Assembly (NCBI GenBank): GCA_947044365.1
Contig: OX345641.1
Location: 4,620,460 to 4,684,459 of the forward strand
From: Petrosia ficiformis
Taxonomy: Eukaryota > Porifera > Demospongiae > Haplosclerida > Petrosiidae
Length of the DNA stretch: 64,000 bases
Reading direction: 5' to 3'
Shown here in pieces: positions 33,600 to 46,327 of this stretch (position 1 is its first letter; each line of letters starts with the position of its first letter). Under the pieces are notes generated by a model. The model was given only the letters and a program-made list of their open reading frames with translations. It searched no databases and had not been told where the DNA came from. The translations under genes and the position numbers were made by a program.

Positions 33600-36210
33600 T
33601 TTATGTTATCACACAACTACTGCATAGCTATCAGATTTACAATCACTAGTAATAATTATTATATAATATATGGCTATGTAGATCGTTATATATAACGAAT
33701 TATATTCCTCTGAGACAAAACTATAGTAGCTATGTGGTAGGAAAGGAATCGTTTCATTACTCTTCTCCACTTGAGTTTGAATCAAGTGAGTGTAATTTGT
33801 ATTACAGATCGAGACTGAAGCTAATAATATACCATTCATAAGCCCTGTAGTTACATTACTTACTCAATATTGGGACTTTATTATAAAATTTTATAATAAT
33901 AACTATGCTGTTATATTATATAACTGCTATCAAATCTCCCTAGCCAAAGCTAACAATCTAAAGAGGATGTCATTTATTATCAGTTTACTTAGCTGCTTAT
34001 GAAGGAAGCATTACTATACTGGATCCATAATTATATATATATATACATATATAATGCATCAATTTCATACTCTTAACGTATTAACTACATAATATTGTAT
34101 TATAATGTTAATTATACAATAATCTAATTGTGCTGCGTATCCCATGCATGAAAACGTATTAAGCCAATATTAATCACTGCACATTTCTTCCCTTCCCCAT
34201 ACATGCAAGGTCTCTCTCTATTAACTTCTCTTTGTTTCTTCATACTTCTCATTTCTGTAGTTCTTCTCCTCTTCTTAGTATGATGAGATACGCAAATTGA
34301 GATGCATATATAAGACTGACTTATAATCAATGATATTGCAAGTGGAAGAATAAGTTTTGTTTCTTCATTTCTTCATGAGCAGTGCTACTTCATGTATCTG
34401 AAAACTGTGTTTGTCAATCAATTGTATCGCAGATTTCAGGAGGCAGACAAAGATGTGCACAAAGCGAAGTAGCTTCTGATACCACTATATGAACCAATAA
34501 GTCTTCATATTTGTCATTGAACTATACAGTAAACAATTCAAGTATCATTTTCGGGAGCTCAGCCAATTAATAGGCTTGGCATGTAAAGAAGATATGCACA
34601 TGTGGGATACTTTACTAATTACTTTTAATTACTGTATAATTTATTCTTATTATGATAGTTTCATATTTTGACAACACATCATTTTGAATCAAATTAAAAT
34701 TAAAAGCAATTGTAAATAATTATACACAATGTGTCGTTCCTCATCTATATATACTAATACTCTAGTGTGTGAGTCTAACTAATATTATAATACTTTTGTT
34801 TGTAACTATAATGTGCTGACAAATTGTTTTAATATATCAGAGAGTAAGTCTATAATGACACTATATAATCTGAATTACCAAATGTTTTTCTTATCTTTTT
34901 ATTCCACTTATTATTATGTTTAATTCTAATGTGTGAGTTGTGAGTCTAATCAAATTCATACTAATCATTATGTTACTGTAACACAACTTGGTGGTATTAT
35001 GATGATATGTCGTTGTGAATTCATTAGTTCGTGAGTCTATAATGAAATAACATTTACATTATAATGAATTGTCACTTTTTTTTTCTTTTAATGATTATGC
35101 TTCCTCATGGTCACACAACTTATGATTACCAATCAATACACAATAGAAAGTGAGTGCAATGTATATAATTATTTCTAACTCTCTCTTTTTAAAATATTTA
35201 AAATATATATATATTTCTCTCATTAAATTTCTGACTCTTCTTGCTTATTATGATTATGATGAACTATGGATCTACTAGTGCGTATTTTTGAATAATTAAA
35301 TAGTTATTTCTCATTGTTCTATATAATTATAGCAACACACGTACATCTTATAATCACTACATTAAATTGAATCTCATATAGTTTGTGAGTTACTCAGAAT
35401 AAATCCTTCATTTAGTTTATTCCATGTTTCCACTATATTGATTATAAAATGTTTGTTGTTGCATTTAATTTTGTATTTGCAATTAGGAATTGAAAATTAA
35501 TAGTATTTATGAATATATTTTGGCTGTTATCAAATCTCCCTAGCCAAAGTTAACAAGAATGTTACTTATTATCAGTTTACTTAGCTGCTTATAAGACTAC
35601 ACTGGATCCATAATTATATATTATATATATATTATATATAATTATAATTATATCAATTTGATACTCTTAACATAATAACTATAATATAAAGGTACTTATA
35701 TAATAATAATAATCTAATTATGCCATAATGTATAGTATCATGTACAGTAGTGATAAGTTACCCCCTTCCCCATACAATGTCACTCTAATTAACTTTTCTT
35801 GTTTTACATCTCTGGGCATTGTTTAATGTTTACATGTATATCTACCATCATACATAAAATGTAAGCGTATAGATACATCATAGATTACTTTGTGTCATTA
35901 TGCATTTTAAGAAGTGTAAGGTTTGTTTAGTATTGCACAAAATTGTACAGTTTCCCCAGGTTATGTCATATCAAAGATGTTTGGCACATGCATGTTTTAA
36001 ATTAAGGACTTGATATTAAGTTCATGCTTTGGTTAGCAAATTATAATGCAGATATGAAGTTCACATACATATATAAATGATCTATGTGATGTACAATCTA
36101 TCACTTTACAGCTACCAGTATTTCTATATACTAATGAAATCACCAGAGAAGTGGGATGTTTACCGTTTTCTAAAGAAGAAATCACTTAATAGTGTGATTA
36201 AGTAGTGAGA
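33600..36210 (+). pseudogene. decayed duplicate of the microexon array and death-domain exon
   Basis: This stretch repeats landmarks of 37.0-46.7 kb in the same order. These are GTGTAATTTGTATTACAGAT (33788, also 37178), CAAATCTCCCTAGCCAAAGC (33932, 37407; a third at 35529), CATTTCTTCATGAGCAGTGC (34368, 38316), seven array units (34764-35390) and a broken copy of the death-domain exon from 36112 (ACCAGAGAAGTGGGATGTTT). The exon copy is frameshifted near 36130 and its similarity ends by about 36190, so it cannot make the domain. The array copy is short and one upstream unit is cleanly missing. Confidence 0.65.
34764..35390 (+). repeat. seven-unit AG-NNN-GTRAGT mini-array
   Basis: Triplets between AG and the donor: TGT (34766), AGA (34841), TGT with the AG lost (34931), TTC (35028), AAA (35147), TGC with a GTATTT donor (35279) and TTT (35382). 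This is the same series as units 5-11 of the large array (TGT, AGA, TGT, TTC, AAA, TGT, TTT). Spacers have diverged by substitutions and indels (for example 78 against 117 nt between donors of the first two units). Confidence 0.8.
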
Positions 36211-36965
36211 AATTAATTAACTATGGTTGTTGCATTGGTAGAGAAAGAGTGCATGTTCTTAATGCTTCCTTGGTAATATTTGCAACACGTTTAGAACCAT
36301 TATATATAGTTGCAGTAACTTTTTATTATTTGTGCATTGATCAATTAATAATTGAAGATATCCCCAAAATACCATAACTATATGTATGCAAAACATGACG
36401 AGCATAATATTTTATAATCTATAATAAAAATTATTATGAAAATAATTATCAGAAACCAATGCATCAAGCTGTTTAATAAGGTTACAACATTTATTGGATG
36501 TGAAAGAACATAGTTATGAATAAGTAACTATAAGGAATGCGGGTTTTATACATATCAGAAAGAATCTTGCACAGGGATACTTTTTTCTTCATAATTAATT
36601 ACTTATTTGAGATTCTTAATATTAGGGATACACTGATAATCATATTGGCTATCGGTAAGTGGCTGATATTGCTCATCAAGTGAATTATAGGTATTGGTAA
36701 AATTCAGCACGAATTTATCAATAATTGCACATACACATTTAGTCTCGCAAGCCTGACCTAACCCTAAAGTAGTTTATTTGGCATATACACCTCCTAAATA
36801 TAATAATAATAATAATAATGTACTATATGTGATCCATAGTTAGGAGTTTTTTTCTAGTTTATAGTGTATTTCTGACTTCTGGTACTTCAGATGCATACAT
36901 TATTTAAATTATATGTAATAGTTTAATGGTAGCAATTTACATTTAAGAAGCTTCTGTCTTTACAG

Positions 36966-37031
36966 GATCGATCACATAACAACAGATTCCAATTAAACCA
37001 ACTCAGCCAGGCAATGTTCATAATCCACAAG
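36966..37031 (+). pseudogene. decayed copy of the TEPDKKH-type exon
   Basis: Acceptor TCTTTACAG, donor GTTAGT, 66 nt. Clearly related to the exons at 0.9-2.7 kb (ends ATGTTCATAATCCACAAG), but in their frame it meets TAA after four codons. Its presence here links the repeated-exon family of the window start to the microexon locus. Confidence 0.6.
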
Positions 37032-37609
37032 GTTAGTGACTACTTGGTTTACATGTAGATATTATTTATGAATACATCCAATGCCATATGTATGTATGTC
37101 CATAATACATTTATACCTAGTTGTAATTGTATATAGCAATTTACTGTGGTAGGAATTTTTCTAAAGTTAACTTGAGTTTGAGTGTAATTTGTATTGCAGA
37201 TCAATGGATTCAATGCTGCATAATCCATGTAGTTACATTCCTTACTACATTGTTCGGACATTAATATAAAAGTTAATGTTATAATTATAGCTATACTGTT
37301 ATATTATAGTATATGAAATGGTATACATTCAATATAAAGTCTTTGTAGCTATGATTAACATGTACTTGCAATTAAGAGTATTTATGAATACATTTTGGCT
37401 GGTATCAAATCTCCCTAGCCAAAGCCAACAATCTAAATAGGATGTCATTTATTATTAGTTTACTTAGCTGCTTATGAAGCATCACTACTAGGTATATCAA
37501 TTTGATACACCTAACATAATAACTATATAATATTATATTATAATGTCAATTATGTAATCAATCTATAATTATGCTGTATATAATCATAGCATACATATTA
37601 TCAGTAGTA

Positions 37610-38110
37610 CCCTCTATGTAGGAATGGCCCGGACAAAAATGGCCACCCATAGCTACATTTCAATTGCAAGTGGTAAGCTGAAATCTCTGCTAATATATAC
37701 ATTATACATATAAGTTGAAATGTACATATAACTTATAATACTGAGTATTTTTATGATTAACAATACATTTTAGATCCCCAGAGATCTTCGTTAAAGTAGA
37801 GAACTAGCAAGTAGCAAAACTGGCAAAATGTTCATACCATCACAATTATTATTATTCCACTTCCACATTAAACACCACTTCCACATAACAACCTTTCATA
37901 AGCTACATTAAAGGCAAAACACAAAGAAGAAATATATATGTAAGGTTGTTATGTGGTATGTGGAAATGGTGTTTAATGTGGAAGTGGTATTTAATTGTGT
38001 TGCCAAAGCCATCTTGTTCCTGTGGTTTTTTCGGTTTTGATATATATCCCTACATACTCTTTCATTTTTTAAAATGTTTTTATTATTCTAGTATGTATAG
38101 TGAAATGTCA
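37610..38110. mobile_element. foldback MITE remains
   Basis: 37617-37680 (CTATGTAGGAATGGCCC and ACATTTCAATTGCAAGTGG) recurs inverted at 57120-57180. The inner part, 37855-38000, is a hairpin in which TTCCACTTCCACATTAAACA pairs with TGTTTAATGTGGAAGTGG; it is the same family as the foldback at 51291-51620. Confidence 0.6.
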
Positions 38111-40000
38111 CCATGCGTACATGTGAAAATGCATTTTGTCAAATACTAATGAAATAAATGCACATTCCTTCTCTTCTCATTTCAACTTCTCTTTGTTTCT
38201 CATTTATGTATCTCTTCACTCTTAGTATGATAAGATGATTGAACTTATAATGAAATTTTTCACCAATACTGCAAGCAGAAGAATAAGTTGTAACTTCATT
38301 TCTTCCCATTTCTTCATGAGCAGTGCTACTTCATTTTCATTGTCAATAATTTCAGGAGGAACTTAAGACACACTAAGTGACATAACTAAATGAACCGATA
38401 AAGTTTCACATTTTATCATTGAACCATTCATTACCATCAAACAATTTATATGTTACACATGTATCATTGATACCTCCATTCATTCAGCAAGAATAACACC
38501 TATTACAATGGTTCATTGACATTCGCCAAAAAAATGTCTGTGTTATTATGAAGTTACCTCCATCTCTGCTTGCAGCATGTTGGAGCAATATTTTCTTGGT
38601 TTTATAAAATTCCAATACATAATTATATGCAATGCTTAATTACACTTAAGTCATGAATAAAGTATGAAAAGATTGCATATAATGCTAGAGCTAACTAGCA
38701 CAAGATGGAAATTAATGTTGATGAACAATAACTCATAATAGATTAGTGTAATCCACTGACTACTAAAACCATTAGTGACCAAATAAATCTAATTTTGTAA
38801 GATGATATAAGTATCATAGAAACTTGATAGTATGTATAGGTGCATTAATATAATTGCATGTGTACTCCCATTTCCTTTCTGCATTCTACAACAGGATGTT
38901 GTAAAATTGCTGCAAAATCAAGACAAGTATATAATGTAGAAAACACTTTTACTAAAGTGTGCAGGAGGAAAATATAACGTCATTAAGAAGTAAGTCAATA
39001 TTATTTTTGTTTTAATGTAAATTTTATTAATAAAAATAATAATATTAGCAGTAGTTAATAGAGTGAGTCATGCGTGTATACTATTTATATATAAAATTAT
39101 GCATAGATTTGTAATATATATTCAATGCTCGTTTCTCCATATTAAGTTGCCTATGCTGTTAACTTTGATAGTAGAATTACTGCTTAGTTTATAATGAAAC
39201 CGAAAGTTCAATTCAATCTGTTGCAGCCGTACTTCAGGGCATTGTAATAATCAAAAAAACAATTATTAGATGAAATTTAATTGATAATATCGCAATTAAT
39301 TGTAACTAACCATTAAAATTGAATTACTTTATAAGTTTCCAGTAACTTCTGTTTCTGGAGAACCAAATAAAATTCTTGCATGTATGCCTATTTACACAAT
39401 AATTATATTATTATTAGTAGCTGACATATAAACTGCACAGATAATTCACAGTCATATATAATTATTATTTTATATAGTTACAATATACAGTATTATTTTC
39501 ATTAGCGCATTATTGTTTTTCCTCTGTGGATATCGATATTTTATTGAGACTATTTTTGCAGTGAGCTAAAGGTTTCATGCAAAAGAATTGAAGGTGAATA
39601 TAAGTATTATAACACATAGGATGTGAATTGAGATTTTGTTTTATTTTATTTTTTTGATTTTCATAATAATTTATAATGGTACAACTAGATGGTGAGTTAA
39701 TACATAAGATTATACTTATGTATATCATTGTACATAATATAAAAATTGTAATAAATCTGATATAATTAATTATTATAATCATAATTATAATTATCTCATA
39801 ATAATAATTTTAGCAATACTATAATTATGTATAGCAATGATTATAATGAATAAAAATAATTGTAATTTTGTATAACTACGATCACATAATTATGTATATA
39901 CAATTTTCATTATAAGTAAAATTACTGCTTTCTTAACATTTTTCTCTATTCTATTTGCGGCACATGTTTTTCTTGTTTGCTGGTTGTGATGAATTCTGTA
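38110..40000. other. AT-rich upstream flank of the array
   Basis: No long frame. A possible 25 nt exon lies at 38964-38988 between GTGTGCAG and GTAAGTC (open in two frames). Other GTRAGT sites here (39063) are not preceded by AG at the array spacing. The piece at 38158-38370 matches the flank of the smaller array (34150-34480). Confidence 0.3.
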
Positions 40001-43000
40001 GTGGGTGCGTTTAATCAAATTATATCTTGCAATATTCATAAGTATTTCTTCTTTTCATATTTGATTGTGGCACTTCATTATGACAAATTATTACAAAACA
40101 ACTAGAAAGTCAGTCTAAATATTGCAATACTTAAATCATTATACAATTGTTCATTATTTATGAAACTGCTTATCAATACTGTTGGCAATACATACCCATA
40201 TGAATCCACAATACAGTTTGTGAGTTCAATCAGAAACAATAGTACATGATGTTCCATCCCTATGATTACTTTATAAGTAGTGTTCAATTATTATGTAGAC
40301 CTATTATTAATGTAACTACTGGCCAGAATCTGTAGACTGAAGGCAAATACAATGAAACTCAAAGTGTAGTTTTCAGGATTAAAAAAAATCTTCTCAGCAT
40401 TATAAAGCAATCATAGGGATACTTCATAAATTACATTTTTATACCTGATATGTATATTATATTCCTATATAATTTATTCTTATTATGATAGTTTTTATTT
40501 TTTCATGTTTTGACAAACACATCATTATGAATACACCAGCATGTGAGTTTAATTAAAATTAAAAGCAATTATAAATAATTATACACAATGTGTCATTCCT
40601 TACTTGATTCTATACATATCCTCTAGTGTGTGAGTCTGATCAAACTGTAATGTTATACATGATTTTAATACTTTTCTTCATTATTACTTTTCTTCATTAT
40701 TACATCTTGCTCGTAACTATAATGTGGTGACAAATTGTATCAGAGAGTAAGTCTAAAAAAACATTATACAATCTAAGTTGCCAAATTTATTTCTCTTTGT
40801 ATACATTTCATTTATTCCACATATTATGACAATCCTAGTGTGTAAGTCTAATCAAATCCATCATTATCCTTATGTTACTCAATTCTACATATTTACAACA
40901 CTTCTTGGTGGTACATGTATTATCATGATACATCATTGTGAATCCATTAGTTCGTGAGTCTATAATCAAATTACATTAATTTTATAATGCATTGTCATTT
41001 TTTTCTCTTAATAATTATGTTTCTTTACTGTGACACAACTCGTGATCATGCTTTATAGAAAGTGAGTGTAATATCTATATTATAGTTCTCTAAAATGCCA
41101 TTATGATATTTTAACAAATTTCTTTTCAAATATTTCTCATGTTGAATTTTGGACTCTTCTTGTTCATTATGATTGTAATAAACTATGGATCTACTAGTGT
41201 GTAAGTCTAATCAAAGTTTTGAATAATTATATTATAATTTCTATAATTATATAACAACACTCGGATGATTAAATTAACGTGAATCTCTTAGTTTGTGAGT
41301 ATATCTTACTATAATCATTGGAATAAATCTTCATTTTATTTATTTCATATATTTCATAATCACAACACTACATTGACATAATTATTCATTATTCTTATAA
41401 TCACAAAACCAATAGGAAGTGAGTCTAAATTGTTGTGTGAACTAATTGATCATTTTGTTTATTTTTATTTTACTGTGTTTACTAAACAACCTGATTACAC
41501 ATCAATGTGGATCCCTATAGTGTGTAAGTCTAGTCATATATCAATTTGCAATAGTATAAATATTTTGTATTTTCTCTTCCTTTTGGTATACTTCTTTGTA
41601 AATATTCTATTGTGAATTGCTGTGGTGACATCACTACAATAAACTAGTGTGTGAGTCAAGTTTGAACTTTCTACACTAACAGTACTACTATTATTTTCAT
41701 TCCATATATTCTTGTTCATATGTTTCTCCATAATTCTTCATATGATGAATACAATAGATTGTGAGTTTAATGTATATACTTTATGAATAGTTATGTTATT
41801 TGTTATTCCATATACACATACACATTCCACTTCAAATTTCATACTTATCATTATGAATCAATTAGCAAGTGAGTGTAGTCCAATAATTAATGTGTACTAT
41901 AAATTGTGAAATGTCCTTTTATACTTTCTTAAATCTATTAATAACACTTCAATTTCACGTTGGGACAAAATAGGATGTGAGTTTAAAAGCTAATACTTAT
42001 AATAGTGATAACAAAAGCAAGTAAAATAATTATATTAAAAAACTACATACATTTTGGATGGCATTGAATCTTTGTGAGAATTGCTTTTGTTATCATAATG
42101 TTTTAGTTTGTTTATGTTGAAAGTGTAAAGCCGTTTTACTTCTTTTCATTTTTTTCCTATGTTTACAATACTTCTTTTTGAAACATAATAATCCATTAGG
42201 AAGTGAGTGTAATCACATGTACACTATTCATTAATATCATGAATTATTCACTTTATTATCCTCTTTCATAATTATGATGTTTTATATTCTACTACTACAA
42301 CAATTCTCATTACATTTTGTAAATTTATTAGCGAGTGAGTGCACTAAAATTGTGCTGTTTACAGAAATACTTGAAATTTATATATATATATTTATTATTT
42401 ATTTACAATGCTTCTTTTGTATGTTGCTACATCACATCATTGGGAATCTAGCACGTAAGCATATTAATTAAAAGTTTGTTTAATTATTATGTTTACAATT
42501 CTTCTTTTTATACCTTTGTAATGGATACATCATTGTGAAATCCACTAGCAAGTGAGTATAATCAACTAAATGATAATTATTATACTGTAATATAATAGCA
42601 ACATAAATAATCACTTAAATTCATAATGTTAGCACCTTAACAAAAACACCTTTTATCCTTCATTTACATCCATAATAACACCACATGATTATGACTCTAC
42701 ACTCAAACAAATCTGAGTAATGTAGGATCCTAATTGTGTGATTATTATCATCTGTTCCAATGATTTACAAAATTCATTCACGAATCCTTGACATACTAAA
42801 ATTGATGATGGTTTCTTTTTTCTTCCTCTTAATCCTTTTGTGACATACTTAATATGGTGGCACATCATTATGAATCAACTAGCGAGTGAGTATGATCTGT
42901 AATAAATCATATTACAATTGCATTTGTTCTTTTCGTTGTTTCATTTTCATTTTGCTTATAATTGTTATTACATTATTTTGTCTGTGCATACATGTATGTA

Positions 43001-46000
43001 ATCAATTACAAATAGAACAATAACAATGTGTTTCATCTCTTTCTTCTTTTCTTTGTTTCTATACTATACTATTTACGATGCTTGCTTAATGTACTACATC
43101 AAAACATTATTGTGAACCCTCAGGATGTGAGTGCTATCGAATAATTATAAAATATTATTTTTCAAATTTATGTTTTTTAATAAACTCTCTATTTATGATA
43201 CATTCTTTTCACTACGCAATTACAAATCCACTAGTTTGTGAGTTTAACATAATAATAATTATATGAAAGTTTGAGTTATATTTTCTCATTTCTTTATATT
43301 CCCTTTGTTCTCGGCGCACAATTTAGCAAGTGAGTATACTTAAATCAATAATGGTGTGGATAAAATTTTATTTCTATTTTTGTAATAATATATTTCTTCA
43401 TGTACTACATCATTGTGAATCTCCTAGCGAGTAAGCCTAATTAAATTGTTTTAGTATAATAATAGTCTGACTCTATTTTACAAAATTATGTTTTTCTATT
43501 TCATTGTGATGACTCCTCTTTGTGATTCTACTAGCTTGTGAGTTTAGCTGGATATTAAACACAGGAGTTGTCTTTTATTTACTTTTTTTCACTTTTAAAC
43601 AATGTGATGAAATTTCTTTCATAAACTATTATTGTACTTCAATGACACATCATTATCTTACCATCAGCAAGTAAGTTTAATACAGTAATAGAAATTTCAT
43701 GTCATCCAAATGCTTAATTTCTCTACTTTGATTGTTTTAACACAATTATTGTTAAAAACAATCATTCTGATTCGACCAGGAGGAATTGAGTCAAGAATCA
43801 AAACGAGTATGAAATATCTTTTTTTCCCTCTCTAACTATTATTTGTTCTTTTACTTTTATATTGCAATAACACATCCTAGAATGTGAGTATAATATAATG
43901 TGGAATATCAAATCTCATTGGTTTATATTCAAATATACTCAATCCATGGCAATTTTGTGAATCTCCAAGATTGTAAGTTTAATTATTTAAATTAGTCATC
44001 TCTACATACATATTTTCTTCAATATTTCTCACACAACACATACTTTCAATTTGGTAGGATGTGAGTTAATCAAAATAATAATTGTAATAATGTTTGTTAT
44101 TAAATCTTAATTAATTTTTTCAACTTTATTTTTGCCATTTTTTTATAAGTTACTCTAAGTCTGAATATTAATAATTTAAACTTTATATTTTTATTTTTAC
44201 ACTTCTTTTTCACGCTTTTTGCCGACATACGTTTGTGAATTCACTAGCGAGCTAAAGTGAGTGGCAAATAGATATTATAATTATTTCATTATAACTCATG
44301 TCTACTATTACATTTAACTTCTTTAACATGATCATGGATACATCATCTAGGTGAGTGTGATTTATTCTTTTTCATTTTAATGTTCTAGCTTATTTCGTAA
44401 TTATTATTATTATGTTTTTTTCCTATTGTGATGACATCCACTAGCGAGTGAGTCTAGTCATAAAAACTGTCCATATCACATATTTTCATATCTTTCTTTA
44501 TATTTTATCACTTGATCCTCTATTGTATTTTTGTGACTAGCCTGTGAGTTGAATCAAAATAAATGCTAATGTGAAATTTCAATTTTTTCTTCTATGTGAA
44601 CGTTCCTCTCCTATTCTATTTACACCACTTCTTGTATGTATATGAATGTTAAATAAACTAACATCACATCTTTGTGATCATTAGCAATTACAAGTAAGTA
44701 TATTAAAAATGAATTTATAATTGTATGGAGTTTGGTATAACTTCTATTAATTATATTCCCTTCTATATTTGCAAACACATTTCTTCATAATAATGTAAAC
44801 ATCAAAATGAATCCCTAGCAAGTGAGTCTAATCACTTTTCTGGCACATTGCACACATTACTTATCATAATCTTTCTATTGTTTTCTTTGTATGCTTCTTA
44901 ATTTCTGGTTGTCTTTCTATTTGCTGTGGTCATACATATAATTATTATGGTGATTAATTATCAACCACAAGCTCGTGAGTTGACTGAAATTATAGTAATG
45001 TGGAATATCATTTATCATATAATCTCTATAATTATTCTGACCACCTTTCTTTTAACAACAAATCCAAAAGGATGTGAGTGTAAATAATATCATCAATCAT
45101 CATTCTATTTATAATATATTATCTAATGAATGACATTTCCTCATTTCACTGCATCACTATATTGCATATTAAACGATTAGCAAGTGAGTTTATTCTATGA
45201 TTATGATCAATTTCTTTTACCATATATACTCATTGTAATTATGAACTTCTTTTCATATTGTGGCAATAACATTTGTGAACCATCAGCTTGTGAGTCTAAT
45301 CACATTGACTATAATAATGTATTTCATATTTTTATACACATGTTGTATGTAATCGGGCATTGTGACAACATAATTATGTTATTCAACTCATTAGCAAGTA
45401 AGTGTGAACAAATAAATTATTATTTTCTTGTCACATGATGTAATTCTGTTAACAATATGCTGAGAACACACATTAAACAATAATGAATTAAATTTTTTCT
45501 TTTTTCAAACATCATTCATAATTACAATACTTTATTCATGAATCACCATTGTGATCCACTAGCAAGTGAGTTCAATTTGTAAATATCATTTTATTTTTGT
45601 TATAATTACTATATCAATAAATTGTGACAAACCATCATTTGATTCCACTAGGAAGTAAGTTAAAACAAGACAAAAATCTTTATAGTGAATTTATATTTCT
45701 TAATTCATAATTTCATGTACTTTTATAACACTCCTTTTCATATACATCATTGGGATTTCACTAGTGGGTGAGTTTAACCAAATTAACTTTGTCCAATACA
45801 ATAGCATGAGTTTTAATTTCCATGGTATATATTTATCTCTATGCTAACATCATAACATCATTAAATTGCTAGCAAGTGTGTGCAATTAGATAATAATGAC
45901 ATGATTAATATATTTATATTATTTATTCCATTTCCATTGTGTGGACACATATATGGCATTATCAAAATAGCAAGTGAGTCTAATTAATATGAGTTATCAT

Positions 46001-46152
46001 TTCATAACTTCTTTTTTGTATTGTGGTGATATGAATTTGCAACATAATTATGCTTTGTGAATCAACAGCTTGTAAGTTTTATTTTGTCATTTTAATTCTC
46101 TAATTCCTATCTATGAACAACACATTATAATCTGGCTGTATAGCAAGTGAGT
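40000..46152 (+). CDS. candidate array of 49 single-codon (3 nt) microexons
   Basis: 49 sites where a 3' splice-type AG is followed, after a fixed short distance, by a 5' splice-type GTRAGT. 43 have exactly 3 nt and GTRAGT/C; 3 more have 3 nt and a weaker donor (40002, 40106, 45873); 2 have 9 nt (44248 CGAGCTAAA, 44685 CAATTACAA); 1 has 0 nt (44351). Triplet starts include 40217, 40540, 40627, 40744, 40839, 40951, 41059, 41198, 41292, 41416, 41521, 41648, 41758, 41866, 41974, 42200, 42332, 42452, 42549, 42883, 43124, 43235, 43327, 43428, 43535, 43668, 43881, 43970, 44058, 44445, 44541, 44819, 44972, 45071, 45181, 45287, 45395, 45563, 45652, 45765, 45971, 46069 and 46144. Triplets: CAA 11, TGT 5, GAT 4, CGA 4, CTT 3, TTT 3, GAA 3, ATT 2, AAA 2, TGG 2, seven others once. 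None is a stop. Spacers are AT-rich, often with a T/C run upstream, and diverged. Polypyrimidine tracts next to AG are weak. Splicing is inferred. Confidence 0.6.
40258..40422. mobile_element. MITE inserted in the microexon array
   Basis: ATCCCTATGATTACTTTATA at the left and TATAAAGCAATCATAGGGAT at the right form inverted ends of the same family as the elements at 15.3 and 27.5 kb. It sits between the units at 40217 and 40540 and explains their wide spacing. Confidence 0.65.
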
Positions 46153-46299
46153 TTGATACATCGAATGATATGTTTTTTATTTAGCAGTTCGAATGTACCA
46201 AATTAGTTGTAAATCATATAATAATTATAATTACTATATTTTAAAAAAATTTTACAAAATAATAATTATTATACTAATTTATATATTTCATATACATAG

Positions 46300-46327
46300 C
46301 CAGTAACAGCAGGAACAGTGATAGAAG
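46300..46327 (+). CDS. 28 nt exon after the array
   Basis: Between CATATACATAG and the strong donor GTAAGT. In phase 0 it reads PVTAGTVIE plus one base; that base completes a codon with the start of the death-domain exon (G|CT, Ala). An upstream phase-0 join is exactly what the 3 nt units need. Alternative AGs inside the exon (CAG at 46303 or later) give stops in the frame required downstream, so this start is preferred. Confidence 0.55.

Noticed and set aside
38964..38988. 25 nt exon just upstream of the array as its first exon
   Set aside because: Good sites at both ends, but its length and phase cannot be tied to the array and no start codon context is visible.
41430..41615. Short frames within the array (for example 41430-41615, 42274-42471, 45184-45438)
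   Set aside because: They cross several AG-N3-GTRAGT sites, have hydrophobic AT-driven composition and are not conserved between units.
40000..46152. CRISPR array or ordinary satellite
   Set aside because: There is no constant repeat of 20 bases or more; only the AG...GTRAGT motif with short partial flanks is shared. Unit length varies from 75 to over 200 bp, and the spacers are diverged AT-rich DNA in an animal-type genome.
40000..46152. Array of decoy U1 sites or protein-binding sites as the main reading
   Set aside because: Possible in principle, but it would not require the AG at a fixed distance of three bases nor lengths limited to 0, 3 and 9. Kept only as an alternative.
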